This document shows positions 54,256 to 64,000 of a stretch of DNA of 64,000 bases, one piece after another. Under the pieces are notes generated by a model, which ran no database searches, was not told the origin of the DNA, and saw only the letters and a list, made by a program, of their open reading frames with translations. This DNA comes from Acidobacteriaceae bacterium KBS 83. Its GTDB lineage: Bacteria > Acidobacteriota > Terriglobia > Terriglobales > Acidobacteriaceae. The translations under genes were made by a program, and so were the position numbers. Location: positions 883,378 through 947,377 of the forward strand of contig KB906733.1 in NCBI GenBank assembly GCA_000381585.1, read 5' to 3'. How positions within the stretch are numbered: the first letter of the stretch is position 1; every line of letters starts with the position of its first letter.

Positions 54256-57200
54256 TTGACTGTAGTCCGTACCTGCCCTCCCCAGGGAGACCGTAGGAAC
54301 TGCGAACCCGGCTGGTGGTGCGGCGGCCGAGCGCGGCTGCTGCTTTCGCTGCTGATGGCGGCGACGCTGTGTCATGCGCAGATGCTTCCGGCGGGTTCGG
54401 CGCCGGATGGAAATCCGACCGCGCAATCATCGTCACCGGCGCAATTTCTTCCGCAGTCATCCTCGTCGCAGTCCTCCAGATTGCAGACTCGTGAGCCGGC
54501 GGGCAATGCGGCCCTGCCGGGCATCGCGGCCTTTGCAGGGAGCAAGGTGACAGGTATTCGCTTTGATGGTGTCAAGGCGTCGATGCTGGGGCCATTGCCT
54601 TCACAACTGGAGCTGCAGCCGGGTGAGGTGTTGACCGACAGCAAAGTGCGGGAGAGCCTGCGGCGCCTCTACGAAACAGGTCTCTACGAGACGATCCAGG
54701 TGCAGGGGCTGCGTTCCGAAGGGGGCGTCGTCGTGGTGTTTGCCGGTAGGCCGCGGTTGTTCCTGGGTCGGACGCAGATCTTCGGCATCAAGAGCGAGCG
54801 GCTGCTGGCGCAACTTGCGGGATCGACGCGATTGCAGGCCGGGACGCGATATACGCAGCGGAAACTCGATGCATCGCAGGCTTCGGTGGAACAGGCGTTG
54901 ACAGACAACGGCTTCTACGAGGCGAAGGTGGAGCGCCGCGAGCAGCTGGATGCGCCCAACTCGCAGGTCAACATCATCTACAACATCGATCCGGGCCGGC
55001 AGGCGAAGGTCGGCAACGTGAAGGTGGATGGTACGCCGGGGATGTCGCTCGAGCAATTTCGCAAGACCAGCAAGCTGAAGGCTGGCAGCAAAGTAAACCG
55101 GCAGTCGGTGAACCGCGCGCTGACGCGGCTGCGCAAGTACTACGACAAAAGAAAGCGCTGGGCGGGATCGGTGACGCTGGAGGGCAAGGAGTATCACGCC
55201 AACACCAACCAGCTGGACTACACGTTCCGCGCAAGGGAGGGTCCGCTGGTGAGGGTGCAGGTGGACGGTGCGAAGTACGGTCGCGGCGCCATCGAGCGAC
55301 TGGTGCCGATCTACGAAGAGGGCACGGTTGACCTGGACCTGGTGAACGAAGGCGCGCACAACCTGCAGAGCGATCTGCAGGGTAAGGGCTACTTCGATGC
55401 CACAGTGACCCACGAACCGGTGCATAACAGCGCGGACGACATCACGGTGCTTTACAAGGCAGACCGCGGGCCGCTGCATCGGGTGGACTCGGTACGGATC
55501 GAAGGTGCGAAGTACTTCGATCACGACACGCTGGCGGAGCATGTGACGGTGCGACCGGCGAACTTTATCGAGCGGCACGGCACCTACAGCCAGTTGCGGT
55601 TGCAAAGTGACGTTGACAACCTGACAGCGCTTTACCAGGGCAATGGCTTCAGCCACGTGGTGGTGACACCGATCATCAAGGACAAGGACGCCAACAAATC
55701 CGAGGGGCAGCAGTCATTGAAAGAGGCGCACATCGATGTCCTCTACAAGATCGACGAGGGTCCGCAGCAGAAGATCGGCAGCTACACCATAGACGGGATG
55801 CGCAAGATTCCGGTGGAGGAGCTGCGTCCCTCGCTCAATACGGAGGTGGGACAGCCTTACTCCTCGTTGAACGTGGCCGGCGACCGTGACCTCATCCAGG
55901 GTTACTACCTGAGCCACGGCTACCAGAATGCGCAGGTGAACGTCGAGCAGACGGACGATCCGAAAAATCCGGAGCTGGTGGACATCACGATGGATGTGGA
56001 TGAGGGCAACCAGGTGTTCGTCAACAAGGTGCTGGTCTCCGGACTGCACTTTACGCGGCCTACGGTGGTGGCGCCGCGCGTCACCATTCGACCGGGACAG
56101 CCGCTGGACCAGTCGGCGCTGCTCGATTCGCAGCGGCGGCTCTACAACCTGGCGCTGTTCAATGAAGTGGATACGGCGGTGCAGAACCCGTCAGCGGACC
56201 AGCCCCGCAAAAATGTGCTGCTGCTGACCACGGAAGCGAAGCGCTGGGACGTGACTTATGGCTTCGGTTTCCAGGCGCAGACGGGCACGCCTTACCGCAG
56301 CACTCCGTCGGCGGCTTACCTGATCCAGCAGGGCATCAATCCAAGCACCTACAATGCGGGGGCGAATGGACACTTCGGGGTGAGCCCAAACTTCGTCTTC
56401 GACCTTTCGCGTATCAATCTCTTCGGCACCAACCAGTCGCTGTCGCTGCGCACGCAGTACGGCTTTCTGGAGCAGCAGGCGGTGCTGCTGTACCAGTATC
56501 CGGGCCTGTTCAAGAACCCGAACATTACCGGGTCAGTTTCCGGTGGCTATACCAGCAGCCAGAATGTGACGACCTTCTCTGCGTCGTCGCTGTTTTCCAC
56601 GGCGCGTCTGACGCATCATGTGACCAAGCCGACGACGCTGATCTATTCGTGGTCCTACCGCGAGGTGAAGGTAGACCCAGCCAGCATCCAGGTGAGCCTG
56701 GCGCTGATTCCGTTGTATTCGCAGCCGGCGCGCGTAGGCGGACCAGGAATGAACTACATCCGCGACACGCGCGATGATGCGCTGGACGCGCACCATGGGA
56801 CCTTCAACACGGTCGCGCTTTTTCTTTCGGATTCAAAATTCGGCTCACAGGCGAACTTTGCCCGCGTAGACATCACGAACTCGTCGTATTACGACGTGGG
56901 CAAGCGGCACTGGGTATTAGCGCGCCAGACGCGCTACGGGCAGGAGCGAGCCTTTGGCGAGGGCCAACAATTGCTGATTCCGCTCCCGGAGAAGCTGTAT
57001 GCGGGCGGCGCAACATCGCACCGCGGGTTCGCCATCAACGCGGCAGGTCCGCGCGACCCGGAAACCGGCTATCCGTTGGGCGGCGCGGCGGTGATGATAA
57101 ATACGCTGGAGGTCCGGACGCCGTATCCGAACCTCCCGTTGGTTGGTAACAATCTCGGTTTCGTGATCTTCCATGACATGGGCAACGTCTTTAACAGCTC

Positions 57201-57534
57201 GAGCGATGTTTTTCCCAGCTTTATCAACTTCCATCAGCCTTATGAGACGAGCTGCCGCACGGTGCCGACGGTGAATACGAACCCGGACGGCACACTCAAC
57301 GTACAAGAGGCGCTGCCGGCCTGCAGCTTCAACTACTGGTCGCATGCGCTGGGACTGGGGGCGCGGTACCGCACACCGATCGGGCCGATCCGTGTGGATT
57401 CGAGTTATAACCTGAATCCGCCGTGGTTCCCGGAGGTGTATGACTACCAAAGCTCCGTGTCGAACGTGCCGCAGCCGAACATAGGCCGGGCGGCCCATTG
57501 GAACTTCTTCTTCTCGATAGGACAGACCTTCTGA
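54256..57534 (+). CDS. Omp85-family outer-membrane assembly protein (BamA/TamA-like)
   Basis: A 1092-residue outer-membrane protein. After a signal peptide (RLLLSLLMAATLCHAQ) come repeated POTRA domains (about 85-700: VTGIRFDGVKASMLGPLPSQLELQPGEVL, LYETIQVQGLRSEGGVVVVFAGRPRLF, IGSYTIDGMRKIPVEELRPSL). The C-terminal barrel (700-1092) has the diagnostic YAGGATSHRGFAINAAGPRDPETG and ends in phenylalanine (FSIGQTF). The start is TTG, supported by AGAGG four to five bases upstream. Insertion of porins into the outer membrane, BamA- or TamA-like, is its role. Confidence 0.92.
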   Translation: MTVVRTCPPQGDRRNCEPGWWCGGRARLLLSLLMAATLCHAQMLPAGSAPDGNPTAQSSSPAQFLPQSSSSQSSRLQTREPAGNAALPGIAAFAGSKVTGIRFDGVKASMLGPLPSQLELQPGEVLTDSKVRESLRRLYETGLYETIQVQGLRSEGGVVVVFAGRPRLFLGRTQIFGIKSERLLAQLAGSTRLQAGTRYTQRKLDASQASVEQALTDNGFYEAKVERREQLDAPNSQVNIIYNIDPGRQAKVGNVKVDGTPGMSLEQFRKTSKLKAGSKVNRQSVNRALTRLRKYYDKRKRWAGSVTLEGKEYHANTNQLDYTFRAREGPLVRVQVDGAKYGRGAIERLVPIYEEGTVDLDLVNEGAHNLQSDLQGKGYFDATVTHEPVHNSADDITVLYKADRGPLHRVDSVRIEGAKYFDHDTLAEHVTVRPANFIERHGTYSQLRLQSDVDNLTALYQGNGFSHVVVTPIIKDKDANKSEGQQSLKEAHIDVLYKIDEGPQQKIGSYTIDGMRKIPVEELRPSLNTEVGQPYSSLNVAGDRDLIQGYYLSHGYQNAQVNVEQTDDPKNPELVDITMDVDEGNQVFVNKVLVSGLHFTRPTVVAPRVTIRPGQPLDQSALLDSQRRLYNLALFNEVDTAVQNPSADQPRKNVLLLTTEAKRWDVTYGFGFQAQTGTPYRSTPSAAYLIQQGINPSTYNAGANGHFGVSPNFVFDLSRINLFGTNQSLSLRTQYGFLEQQAVLLYQYPGLFKNPNITGSVSGGYTSSQNVTTFSASSLFSTARLTHHVTKPTTLIYSWSYREVKVDPASIQVSLALIPLYSQPARVGGPGMNYIRDTRDDALDAHHGTFNTVALFLSDSKFGSQANFARVDITNSSYYDVGKRHWVLARQTRYGQERAFGEGQQLLIPLPEKLYAGGATSHRGFAINAAGPRDPETGYPLGGAAVMINTLEVRTPYPNLPLVGNNLGFVIFHDMGNVFNSSSDVFPSFINFHQPYETSCRTVPTVNTNPDGTLNVQEALPACSFNYWSHALGLGARYRTPIGPIRVDSSYNLNPPWFPEVYDYQSSVSNVPQPNIGRAAHWNFFFSIGQTF

Positions 57535-58574
57535 TGCAAGCGCGGACCAGGACGGCGTGGTGGTTGGGCATGATGCTCACGGCGATGTGTGCCTCGGCGC
57601 TGACGCCGCAGTCACCGCAGAGCGGTGCGGTGCCGCAGAGCACGCAGGGAACTCCGGCTGCTGCTCCCGCGCAGACGCCCGTCGATACGACGACAGAAGG
57701 GACGAGCGGCCGGTTGAAGGTCGAGTCCAGTAAGAAGCCAGAAGAGAACAAGCTGGCGCCGGACAATGGTGACCTGAACTTCCTGCCGGGGCTGACGCCG
57801 ACCGACGGGGTGGTAAGTCTGGCCCAACAGAAGAGCGGCGACGCACAGATCGCAAGTGAGGCCGCCGCGATGCACGAGAAACCGCTGCTTTTGGACCGGG
57901 CTGTAGCAGTGATCAACGGGCAGGTGATCCTGGCGAGCGATGTGCGCGAACAGCAGCGCTATGCCGTTTTTGAGCCCCTCAGCGCGCCGGGCGGCGAATT
58001 CACCCCGATGCAGGCGATGCAACGGATTGTGAACCGTACTCTGCTGCTGGACCAGATGGCGGAGCAGGAGCTGGCGCCGCCGCCGACGGATACCGAGGTG
58101 GACGAGCAGATTTCCGAGCTGCGCAAACATATACCTGCATGCGACCGGCGGGTCTGCGAGACCGAACAGGGATGGCAGCGCTTGCTGAAGGCGCAGGGCC
58201 TGACCGAGGAGGAGCTGCGCACGCATTGGAAGGAGCGGATGGAGATCCTCGATTTCATCCGGGTGCGCTTTCAGACCGGTATCCGCATCACCAAGCCGGA
58301 GATCGAGACCTACTACAAGCAGCAGCTGGTTCCGGTGTTTGAAGCGCGCAAGCTGAAGCCGCCGCCGCTGGAGCAGGTTTCCGACCGCGTCGAGGAGGTG
58401 CTGTTGCAACAGCACGTCAACGTGCTGCTGGAGGATTATCTGCGCAGCCTGAAGGACACGGGCAGCGTATTGATTCTCGATCCGCAATACAACAGCCTGG
58501 GAAGTCCTTCTCCATCGGGGACCAATCCTGGCGGAGACGTGGCGCAACCATCGCGGAATGGAGTCGACCAGTGA
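57534..58574 (+). CDS. SurA-like periplasmic chaperone (no PPIase domain)
   Basis: A 346-residue exported protein with a signal peptide (WWLGMMLTAMCASALT). The N-terminal SurA domain is clear: LLLDRAVAVINGQVILASDVREQQRY, QRIVNRTLLLDQMAEQELAPPPTDTEVDEQISELR, LTEEELRTHWKERMEILDFIRVRF. The parvulin domain of SurA is absent, and the C-terminus is instead a short helix and Gly/Pro-rich tail. The ATG overlaps the Omp85 stop by one base, so it probably hands outer-membrane proteins to the Omp85 partner. Confidence 0.86.
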   Translation: MQARTRTAWWLGMMLTAMCASALTPQSPQSGAVPQSTQGTPAAAPAQTPVDTTTEGTSGRLKVESSKKPEENKLAPDNGDLNFLPGLTPTDGVVSLAQQKSGDAQIASEAAAMHEKPLLLDRAVAVINGQVILASDVREQQRYAVFEPLSAPGGEFTPMQAMQRIVNRTLLLDQMAEQELAPPPTDTEVDEQISELRKHIPACDRRVCETEQGWQRLLKAQGLTEEELRTHWKERMEILDFIRVRFQTGIRITKPEIETYYKQQLVPVFEARKLKPPPLEQVSDRVEEVLLQQHVNVLLEDYLRSLKDTGSVLILDPQYNSLGSPSPSGTNPGGDVAQPSRNGVDQ

Positions 58575-61500
58575 GCACCACGCCGGTTCCCGCGCCTCTG
58601 CGTCCGCAGCGAAGCGGGTGGCGCCGCTTCGGGCGCATTGTCCTATATGGCTTCCTCGGTTTGACGGTGCTGGTCGGGATCGCGTTCTGGTATGTGCACA
58701 CTGCGTCGTTTGCAAATTATGTGCGGGCGAAGCTGATCGATGTGCTAACCACGGCGACGGGTGGCAGGGTAGAGTTGGCAAATTTCAGCTGGCATCCGCT
58801 GCGGCTCGACGCGGAGGTGGATGGGCTGACCATCCACGGCCTCGAAGCGCCGGGCGAGGTTCCGTATGCGCATGTGGACACGCTGCGAGTGCGGGCGAAG
58901 ATCATCGATCGGTTCAAGAGGCAGATCGGGCTCCGCTCGCTCGAGGTGGAGCATCCGGTCTTCCATCTGATTGTGTATCCCGACGGATCGACGAATCAGC
59001 CGGTGCCGAAGGAGAAGACGCAAAGCAACACGTCAGTGACAGATACGATCTTCGATCTGCAGGCGAACCGAGCGCAGGTGAACAACGGCATGCTGCTGCT
59101 GAATCAGCGCGCTCTGCCGTTCAACGTGGCGGCGAACAACCTGACAGTGACCGTGAACTATCGCCGGCGCCCCGAGGCCTACCTGGGCACGGTGCACGTG
59201 GAGGACTTGACCGCGGAGCGCGGGAAGGCGCCGGAGGTGCATTCGAAGCTCGATCTGAGTGTGGAGGCGGCACGTAATGCGGTGAAGCTGGATGGGTTGC
59301 ATTTTGTATCCGGTGCTTCGAGCTTGAATGCTTCCGGAACGCTGAACGATTTCACGAAGCTCAACTGGCAGATAGGGGCAAACGGGACGATCGATCTGGG
59401 CGCAGTGGCAGCGCTGGGGGCGGTGGATGGGCTCGGCCCCGGTGAGACAAGCCTGCAGATAAAAGGACAGGGGACTGGCGCGAAAGCCTTCGATGTTACC
59501 GGCAATGTGCAGTTGAAGAACGCGAGCTATCGCACCTCCGGTTTGTTGCTGAAAGGCATCAATGCGCGAACCTCGTTGCGTGCGACGCAGGATGAGGTAT
59601 CGCTGCCAGATGTAAGAGTGCGGCTGCGCCAGGGAGGCGGCGTGGATGCGAGCGCGAAGCTGATCAACTATATGGCGCCTGCGCCGCCGGTCGAGCCTGC
59701 GGCTGCAATGCGATCTACCAAAAAAAATGCAGGCAAGACCGCAGCGAAGACAGCACCGAAGGCGCGGCCGCAGCAGGAGGCTGCGATTCATGCGCGGGTC
59801 TTCGGCATCCGGCCGGAGATGGTTTTTGAGGTCATCGAAGTCGAAAAGTACGAAAACCTTGGCTTCGACACGCAGGCAGATGGCACGGCGGATGTGTGGT
59901 GGAAGGGCTCACCCAACGACCTGATGGCGAATGCGAAGGTGGCCTTGGCGCCGCCGCGTCCACCGACGCCGAACGAGGTGCCGGTGACGGGCGCGGTGGA
60001 CGCCACTTTCGCACTGCGCGGGGGCAGACTGGATGCGCGGCAGGTGGAGCTGCACACGCCAGCGTCAAATGTGAACGTGAACGGCCGCGCCGCGTTCATC
60101 CCCATGTCACAGCCGAGTCAGCTGAACGTCGATTTCACGACCAGCAATCTGAACGAATTTAATCGCGCGCTGATCGTGTTCGGGGTGAAGGCGCATGGCA
60201 AGCAAGGCGCGGCGGCCTTTCCGGTGCAGTTGCATGGACAGGCGGGTTTTCACGGAACGGTGACCGGATCGCTGTTGAATCCCGATGCGAAGGGACACGT
60301 CAGCGCAAAGAACTTCGCGACCATCATTGACACAGCGGCTCCTACACATCCGCCGCCGCATCCGGCGACACCGATCAGTGCCGAGCCGCCGCATCCGCCG
60401 CCGATGTCTACGGGCACGCGGCAGACGGTACAGTGGGACGATCTGGAACTGGATGCCGAGTACAGTCCGGCAGTGATCTCCGTGTCCAATCTGTCGCTGA
60501 CAAAGGCGAAGACGGAGATCCATGCCTCCGGGCAACTGCATGCTGCGCACGGGCGGCGCGGCAAGCTGCTCTACAACGACAGTTCGCTGCTGAACGCGAA
60601 CGCGCACATCACTGACGCGAGCGTGACTGACCTGCTTTCGATTGCCGGGGAGAGTCTGCCCGTGACGGGCACGGTCAATCTGAATGCGCACGCCGGCGGT
60701 TCGCTGAAGGCGTTAAGCGGGGGCGGCCATCTGTCGGTTGCAGGCGGGGAGATTTATGGCGAGGCATACAAGGGCCTGAACACGGACCTGAAGTTCGCGG
60801 GTGAGACGGTCGGAGTGACGAACCTGGTCTTCGTTGCGGACGGCGGCCGCATGACCGGCGATGCCGATTACAACATTCAGGCCAATAGCTTCCGCGCGGA
60901 TGCGCAGAGCGAGGGCTTCGATCTGTCGCATATCCAGCGGTTGCAGAGACCAAAGGCGCAGGTGGGCGGCGGATTGAGCTTCGACCTGCATGCGTCAGGG
61001 ACAACGACCGCGCCGCAGATGAACGGCAAAATCGCGCTCGCGAAGTTGGTCCTGAACGGCCAGGCGGCCGGCGACGTGAATGCCGACCTGCACACGACCG
61101 GGAACACACTCTATCTGAATGCCAACGCGCTGTTGGCGCAGGCCAGGTTCCAGGCAGACGGCCAGATGCAGCTGACGGGCGATTATCCCATTCAGACGAA
61201 GCTCACATTTTCCGATCTGGATTTTGCGCCGGTGTTGACGCTGCTCAAGGTGAGCGGTGTGCGAGGCAATTCGCAACTGCACGGAGTGGTGCAGATCTCC
61301 GGGCCGGCCAGGACGCCGAGATTGCTGGATGGCACGGCAGAGATTGACCAGTTCAAAGTGACGATGGAGGGGTTGCCGCTGACAAGCAAGGGGCCGGTTC
61401 GCGCATCGCTGAATGACGGCGTGGTGAAGCTGAATCAGCTGGAGATCGATGCGGAGGACACGAGCCTGACGGCAGGCGGCACGGCCGACCTCCTGGGCGA

Positions 61501-62779
61501 TGGCGGGATGAATTTGCAGGCGAAAGGCGCGATCAACGCAAAGCTGGCGCAGGGCTTCAATTCGCAGATCTCGTCCTCGGGCCATATTGATTTCAACGTC
61601 ACCGCGCAGGGCCCGTTGAAGACGCCGGACCTCGAAGGCCAGTTCAACTTCAAGGACGTGAACCTGGCGTATCAGCAGATTCCGAACGGCATCAGCCACC
61701 TGAACGGGTCGATGGTCTTCAACCAGGACCGGCTGGAACTGCGCAACCTGGTGGGGACAACGGGCGGCGGCACGGTAACGCTGGGTGGATATCTCATCTA
61801 TCAGCAGGGCATCTTTGGCGACGTGACCCTGACGCTGAAGGACACGCGCTTCCGCTATGCGGGACTGAGCAGCTCGGTGGATGCCAAGCTGCGGCTGCAT
61901 GGGGTGCAGAACGCGATGACGCTGAGCGGCAATGTCCAGATCACGCGCTTTCTGGTGGGGCCGAATGTGGACTTTGCCGCGCTGGCGGGCGGGAACGGCG
62001 CCGTATCACCGCCGCCCGATCCGAACGCCTTCGGCAACCGGGTGCGGCTGGACGTGCGTATCACATCCTCGCCGCAGATGGACTTCCAGAACTCCTTCGC
62101 ACAGATCGCGGGCAGCGTGAATCTGCGCATCCGGGGCACCGTGGCCCAGCCCGCAGTGCTGGGCCGGATCAATATTACGGACGGTAAGGCCACCTTCAAC
62201 GGGACTACCTACCAGTTGCAGCATGGAGACATTTTCTTCACCAATCCGGTCAAGATCGAGCCGGTGATCGACCTGGATGCGACGACGCGCATTGAAGAGT
62301 ACGACGTCACGATCGGGTTGCATGGCACGGCCAACAAGCTGACGCCGAACTTCCGCTCTGAGCCGCCGCTGCCGGAGGCGGATGTGATTTCGCTGCTCGC
62401 GCAGGGCCGGACGCAGGAGGAACAGTCAATTTACAGCACGCAACAGCAGCAGGCCGGTGTCAACGGCACGACCAACGCGCTGCTGAGCGGCGCGCTGAAT
62501 GCCACGGTCAGCAACCGGATCCAGAAACTCTTCGGGGTCGGCAGCGTGAAGATCGACCCGACGTATACGGGGTCGCTGGGACAGTCGAGCGCCCGCATTA
62601 CGGTGACGCAGAACATCGGCCAGCAAGTGCTGTTGACCTATTCCACCAGCATCAACTCGACTACCCAACAGCTGATCCAGGCGCAGGTGAATCTGACGCC
62701 GACCTTCTCCGTGACCGCGGTGCGCGACGAAGCGGATGTCTTCAGCCTGCTGTTCAAGGTGCACAAACGATATAGGTGA
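58571..62779 (+). CDS. TamB/AsmA-like envelope protein (DUF490 C-terminus)
   Basis: A 1402-residue protein anchored by one N-terminal helix (residues 24-43, IVLYGFLGLTVLVGIAFWYV). A long beta-rich periplasmic middle part carries many AsmA-like repeats, with a low-complexity His/Pro-rich insertion near 590-615. The C-terminal DUF490 signature is FRSEPPLPEADVISLLAQGRTQEEQ. It bridges inner and outer membranes, probably carrying phospholipids or helping Omp85 insertion. GTG start overlaps the SurA-like stop by four bases; the three form one operon. Confidence 0.9.
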   Translation: MSTTPVPAPLRPQRSGWRRFGRIVLYGFLGLTVLVGIAFWYVHTASFANYVRAKLIDVLTTATGGRVELANFSWHPLRLDAEVDGLTIHGLEAPGEVPYAHVDTLRVRAKIIDRFKRQIGLRSLEVEHPVFHLIVYPDGSTNQPVPKEKTQSNTSVTDTIFDLQANRAQVNNGMLLLNQRALPFNVAANNLTVTVNYRRRPEAYLGTVHVEDLTAERGKAPEVHSKLDLSVEAARNAVKLDGLHFVSGASSLNASGTLNDFTKLNWQIGANGTIDLGAVAALGAVDGLGPGETSLQIKGQGTGAKAFDVTGNVQLKNASYRTSGLLLKGINARTSLRATQDEVSLPDVRVRLRQGGGVDASAKLINYMAPAPPVEPAAAMRSTKKNAGKTAAKTAPKARPQQEAAIHARVFGIRPEMVFEVIEVEKYENLGFDTQADGTADVWWKGSPNDLMANAKVALAPPRPPTPNEVPVTGAVDATFALRGGRLDARQVELHTPASNVNVNGRAAFIPMSQPSQLNVDFTTSNLNEFNRALIVFGVKAHGKQGAAAFPVQLHGQAGFHGTVTGSLLNPDAKGHVSAKNFATIIDTAAPTHPPPHPATPISAEPPHPPPMSTGTRQTVQWDDLELDAEYSPAVISVSNLSLTKAKTEIHASGQLHAAHGRRGKLLYNDSSLLNANAHITDASVTDLLSIAGESLPVTGTVNLNAHAGGSLKALSGGGHLSVAGGEIYGEAYKGLNTDLKFAGETVGVTNLVFVADGGRMTGDADYNIQANSFRADAQSEGFDLSHIQRLQRPKAQVGGGLSFDLHASGTTTAPQMNGKIALAKLVLNGQAAGDVNADLHTTGNTLYLNANALLAQARFQADGQMQLTGDYPIQTKLTFSDLDFAPVLTLLKVSGVRGNSQLHGVVQISGPARTPRLLDGTAEIDQFKVTMEGLPLTSKGPVRASLNDGVVKLNQLEIDAEDTSLTAGGTADLLGDGGMNLQAKGAINAKLAQGFNSQISSSGHIDFNVTAQGPLKTPDLEGQFNFKDVNLAYQQIPNGISHLNGSMVFNQDRLELRNLVGTTGGGTVTLGGYLIYQQGIFGDVTLTLKDTRFRYAGLSSSVDAKLRLHGVQNAMTLSGNVQITRFLVGPNVDFAALAGGNGAVSPPPDPNAFGNRVRLDVRITSSPQMDFQNSFAQIAGSVNLRIRGTVAQPAVLGRINITDGKATFNGTTYQLQHGDIFFTNPVKIEPVIDLDATTRIEEYDVTIGLHGTANKLTPNFRSEPPLPEADVISLLAQGRTQEEQSIYSTQQQQAGVNGTTNALLSGALNATVSNRIQKLFGVGSVKIDPTYTGSLGQSSARITVTQNIGQQVLLTYSTSINSTTQQLIQAQVNLTPTFSVTAVRDEADVFSLLFKVHKRYR

Positions 62780-62910
62780 CTAAGGCGAATCTAGCAGCGT
62801 CTTACAAATGGAAACGAGGAGTGGTAGGCTTCGGGTCGCTGGATTTCCGCGAAAATCCGCGACTTTGAGTCAGGGCGCCGCCCTCCCCGCGCTGTGTAAG
62901 GAGAAAGAGA

Positions 62911-63696
62911 ATGCGCTTTTTGCGAACCATGATTGCCGCCGCTGTGCTGGCTGCTCCACTTGTCACCCTCACTGTTCCACCCGCTGCGTGGGCCGCAGCA
63001 GACGACTCGTCCAAGGACGACGCACAGATCCTGAAAGATGCCCAGAGCAAGCTGAAGAACAAGAAATTCAGCGGAGTGCAGGTCGCGGTGCAGAACGGCA
63101 TGGTGACGCTGACCGGATCCGTCCCGCTCTATGCAGACAAGCAGGATGCGCAGAAGAATGTTGGCAAGGTTAAGAATGTCGTGTCTGTAGTGAACGACAT
63201 CCAGGTGCAGGCGGGCGAGAGTACCGACCAGCAACTGGCGGACAAAATCGGCAAGCAACTGGCCTATGACCGCGTGGGCTATGGCAATGCATTCAACGCG
63301 ATCACCGCGTCGGTTCAGAACGGCGTTGTGACCATGGGCGGGCATGCGCTGGGGCCGGTGGCAAAGGACTCCGCGCTAAATATCGCGAAGCGAACCCCCG
63401 GTGTCACCAATGTGATCGATAAGATCGAGGTAGACCCCGTATCGCCGATGGATGACCGCATCCGCCAGCAAGTGGCGCGCAGGGTCTATGGCTATCCTTC
63501 GCTGAACAAATACGCCATCAATCCAGCGAACCCGATCCGCATTACGGTGATCAACGGCCATGTGATCCTGTCCGGGGTGGTGGACAACCAATCCGACAAG
63601 GATGTCGCGGGCATTCAGGCCAACACCGTCCCCGGAGTCTTCAGCGTGACGAACAATCTGCAGGTGGCGGGACAGCCTGAAGAAAAGCGCCAGTAG
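62911..63696 (+). CDS. Secreted BON-domain protein
   Basis: A 261-residue exported protein: signal peptide (MIAAAVLAAPLVTLTVPPAAWA) then three BON domains (about 35-100, 110-175, 185-255), each ending VVSVVNDIQV, VTNVIDKIEV or VFSVTNNLQV. BON domains bind phospholipids or envelope surfaces, as in OsmY. It starts after AAGGAGAAA and is separated from the TamB-like gene by 131 bases, so may have its own promoter. Confidence 0.9.
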   Translation: MRFLRTMIAAAVLAAPLVTLTVPPAAWAAADDSSKDDAQILKDAQSKLKNKKFSGVQVAVQNGMVTLTGSVPLYADKQDAQKNVGKVKNVVSVVNDIQVQAGESTDQQLADKIGKQLAYDRVGYGNAFNAITASVQNGVVTMGGHALGPVAKDSALNIAKRTPGVTNVIDKIEVDPVSPMDDRIRQQVARRVYGYPSLNKYAINPANPIRITVINGHVILSGVVDNQSDKDVAGIQANTVPGVFSVTNNLQVAGQPEEKRQ

Positions 63697-63778
63697 CGAA
63701 AGAGATAGCTGAGTCGAATCTGTCTCCGATTGCGCCGGTTTTTCCCCGTTAGACTTAAAAGCGGGGAGAAAGCGGCGC

Positions 63779-64000
63779 ATGGCGTTTTGGCGAAGTCTGG
63801 GCACCACGCTCGAAATGATCAAGTGGGAGCACTCGGTGTTCGCGTTGCCCTTTGCGTTGACGGGCGCGGTGCTGGCGGCTGGCGGCTGGCCGCATGCCAT
63901 GCAGCTCTTCTGGATCATCGTCTGCATGATTATGGCGCGCTCCGCCGCGATGGCTTTCAATCGCTGGGCCGATGCGGATCTGGACGCGGCGAATCCGCGC
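63779..64000 (+). CDS. UbiA-family prenyltransferase, 5' part
   Basis: The first 74 residues of a membrane prenyltransferase, cut by the window end. [26 protein letters not shown], then [22 protein letters not shown] with the conserved first Asp motif (NRXADXXXD), match 4-hydroxybenzoate or menaquinone-side prenyltransferases (UbiA, MqnP). GGGGAGA lies nine bases before the ATG. Which of the quinone pathways it serves cannot be told from this part. Confidence 0.85.
   Translation, partial: MAFWRSLGTTLEMIKWEHSVFALPFALTGAVLAAGGWPHAMQLFWIIVCMIMARSAAMAFNRWADADLDAANPR

Noticed and set aside
62841-62858. GGATTT/AAATCC hairpin between TamB-like and BON genes
   Set aside because: The stem is six bases, with no U-run; not enough to call a terminator.

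Overview
The window looks like chromosome of a Gram-negative Acidobacteriota, most likely class Terriglobia / Acidobacteriaceae (relatives of Terriglobus, Granulicella, Edaphobacter). This is inferred from the high G+C coding style, an outer-membrane assembly operon (Omp85, SurA-like, TamB-like), many secreted proteins annotated only as hypothetical, paralogous GH30 hydrolases, the CadC-like winged-helix/TPR regulator and the unusual ATP synthase subunits. No rRNA, tRNA, CRISPR array, intact insertion sequence or prophage was seen.

Layout. 0-5.3 kb: quinolinate synthase (nadA), a DUF2203 gene, a Fur/PerR-type regulator and two lipoproteins. 5.3-7.3 kb: on the minus strand, an exported beta-carbonic anhydrase and a DegT-family aminotransferase. 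7.5-9.3 kb: hfq-hflX. 9.5-16.3 kb: an ATP synthase operon b'-b-delta-alpha-gamma-beta-epsilon that lacks the a and c subunits, ends in a UUCG-loop terminator, and has an exported-type b subunit and a gamma subunit with two long acidic insertions. 16.5-24.6 kb: a secreted S15/CocE hydrolase, a PP2C phosphatase, two secreted proteins, glyQ-glyS and a Tat-type sugar isomerase-like protein.

24.6-32 kb is the most rearranged part. It holds a second, truncated 3' end of ssb, a frameshifted SnoaL-like gene, a third truncated copy of a tandemly duplicated secreted-protein family, an SGNH hydrolase between duplicated gene ends, and a pair of palindromic repeats. 31.8-33.9 kb carries a peroxiredoxin / persulfide-dioxygenase-rhodanese pair. 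34-37 kb holds two tandem GH30 glycosidases with a candidate LacI-type operator. 37-42 kb has a six-haem secreted cytochrome, a DPS-like ferritin, a 2Fe-2S ferredoxin and a methyltransferase; a 115-bp inverted-repeat element (40766-40880) sits between the ferritin and ferredoxin genes.

41.9-46.2 kb is a tight six-gene minus-strand operon: haem O synthase, ABC ATPase, NTF2-like, ABC permease, DUF420 and a small membrane protein, probably for cytochrome oxidase biogenesis. 46.3-54.1 kb has a CadC-like regulator, an AI-2E-type exporter, a translationally coupled ECF sigma / anti-sigma / shikimate kinase set and a ThiF-like enzyme. 54.2-62.8 kb is an overlapping Omp85-SurA-TamB operon for outer-membrane biogenesis. 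A BON-domain protein and the start of a UbiA prenyltransferase end the window.

No single complete novel defence or biosynthetic system is evident. The best leads are the structured 115-bp element, the two cases where a duplicated gene 3' end flanks a foreign-looking gene, the altered ATP synthase, and the cytochrome oxidase assembly operon with its embedded ABC exporter.
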